A stretch of DNA of 41,636 nucleotides from Desulfobacterales bacterium (GTDB taxonomy: Bacteria; Desulfobacterota; Desulfobacteria; Desulfobacterales; C00003060), in NCBI GenBank assembly GCA_013375375.1, contig JABXJX010000009.1:1-41636 (forward strand), written 5' to 3'. Made by a program: the position numbers and the translations under genes. This document shows, piece after piece, positions 41,196 through 41,636 of this stretch (the first letter of the stretch is position 1; every line of letters starts with the position of its first letter). Below the pieces are notes generated by a model that worked only from the letters and a program-made list of their open reading frames with translations, was not told where the DNA came from and did not search any database.

Positions 41196-41636
41196 ATGGC
41201 TCTTGATCCAACCAAGTACAAGGACTGGCAGATTTCTGAAGATGCGGAAAAAAGCATGCCCATGCCGGATGAGTGGAGGGAAAAGCTGGGCCTTGAAAAA
41301 GAAGAGGTCCTTCCCATGGGGAGGCTGGCAAAGCTTGACTTCCTTAAAATCATTGACCGCCTGAAAGACAAGCCCGATGGAAAGTATATAGAAGTTACCG
41401 CCATCACCCCCACGCCATTAGGCGAAGGAAAGAGCACTACTTCATGCGGCCTTATGGAAGGCCTTGGCAAGCGCGGCGTAAACGTCGGCGGCGCCCTCAG
41501 GCAGCCTTCAGGCGGCCCTACCATGAATATCAAGGGCACTGCGGCCGGAGGCGGCATATCCCTGCTTATTCCCATGACCGAGTTTTCCCTGGGGCTTACC
41601 GGCGACATCAATGACATCATGAACGCCCACAATCTC
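41196..41636 (+). CDS. fhs: Formate-tetrahydrofolate ligase, N-terminal part (runs off the window)
   Basis: ATP-dependent formation of 10-formyl-tetrahydrofolate from formate, a step of the methyl branch of the Wood-Ljungdahl pathway and of one-carbon supply. The first 147 residues are visible. They contain the family's ATP-binding loop [19 protein letters not shown] and the following [19 protein letters not shown] and [15 protein letters not shown] blocks. The ATG at 41196 has a strong AAAGGAGGA site 5 bp upstream. The ORF track misses it because it has no stop inside the window. Confidence 0.96.
   Translation, partial: MALDPTKYKDWQISEDAEKSMPMPDEWREKLGLEKEEVLPMGRLAKLDFLKIIDRLKDKPDGKYIEVTAITPTPLGEGKSTTSCGLMEGLGKRGVNVGGALRQPSGGPTMNIKGTAAGGGISLLIPMTEFSLGLTGDINDIMNAHNL

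Noticed and set aside
1-41636. Alternative genetic code with TGA as a sense codon
   Set aside because: Many genes here end cleanly at TGA with coupled downstream starts (gpsA, the XRE gene, the histidine kinase), so TGA is a normal stop.

Overview
ORGANISM. The window looks chromosomal and comes from a Gram-negative anaerobe, most likely a sulfate-reducing or related Desulfobacterota. The pointers are an archaeal-type entry to aromatic biosynthesis (ADH synthase plus type II 3-dehydroquinate synthase), formate-tetrahydrofolate ligase, cobalamin adenosyltransferase and two NtrC-type sigma-54 regulators. This is inference from gene content. No rRNA or tRNA gene was recognised.

LAYOUT. 1-4.4 kb: start of purN (minus strand), a WYL regulator, cobO, an NtrC-type regulator and a degenerate-GGDEF/EAL protein. 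4.4-9.1 kb: a consensus promoter with a small Cys protein, then gyrA, gpsA and radC. 9.1-14 kb: small unknown proteins, a PBP4-type carboxypeptidase and a large DUF89-like protein. 14-16.7 kb: a minus-strand run of SH3b protein, metallo-beta-lactamase-fold hydrolase, phosphatase and PflX-like radical SAM enzyme. 17-22.5 kb: glgX, a crotonase remnant, a MITE-like element, the ADH synthase/DHQ synthase II pair, nfo and an Smr remnant. 22.6-24.7 kb: a soluble histidine kinase with an NtrC-type regulator. 24.9-39 kb: a defence island. 39-41.6 kb: a membrane metallophosphoesterase, a lone receiver protein and the start of fhs.

DEFENCE ISLAND. The most notable locus is a plus-strand operon (24995-30322) with nearly touching genes: an XRE regulator, a Cas4/AddB-like PD-(D/E)XK Fe-S nuclease, a long prokaryotic Argonaute (PAZ-MID-PIWI, apparently complete D-E-D-D tetrad), an unrecognised 148-aa protein and an HExxH zinc metallopeptidase. 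The Argonaute frame is cut by one in-frame TGA just before PIWI, so gene callers will report two half-genes. A palindrome over the predicted -35 suggests autoregulation by the XRE protein. On the minus strand follow two DUF488 genes with a dual-OB-like gene, then a Type III-like restriction enzyme and methyltransferase, then a PIN/AbrB toxin-antitoxin pair. Combining an Argonaute, a Cas4-like nuclease and a metallopeptidase in one operon is, to my knowledge, not a characterised system.

OTHER STRUCTURE. Several truncated gene pieces (crotonase tail, Smr N-part, a possible ABC ATPase start), a dispersed 14-bp repeat and REP-like hairpins point to repeated local rearrangement.
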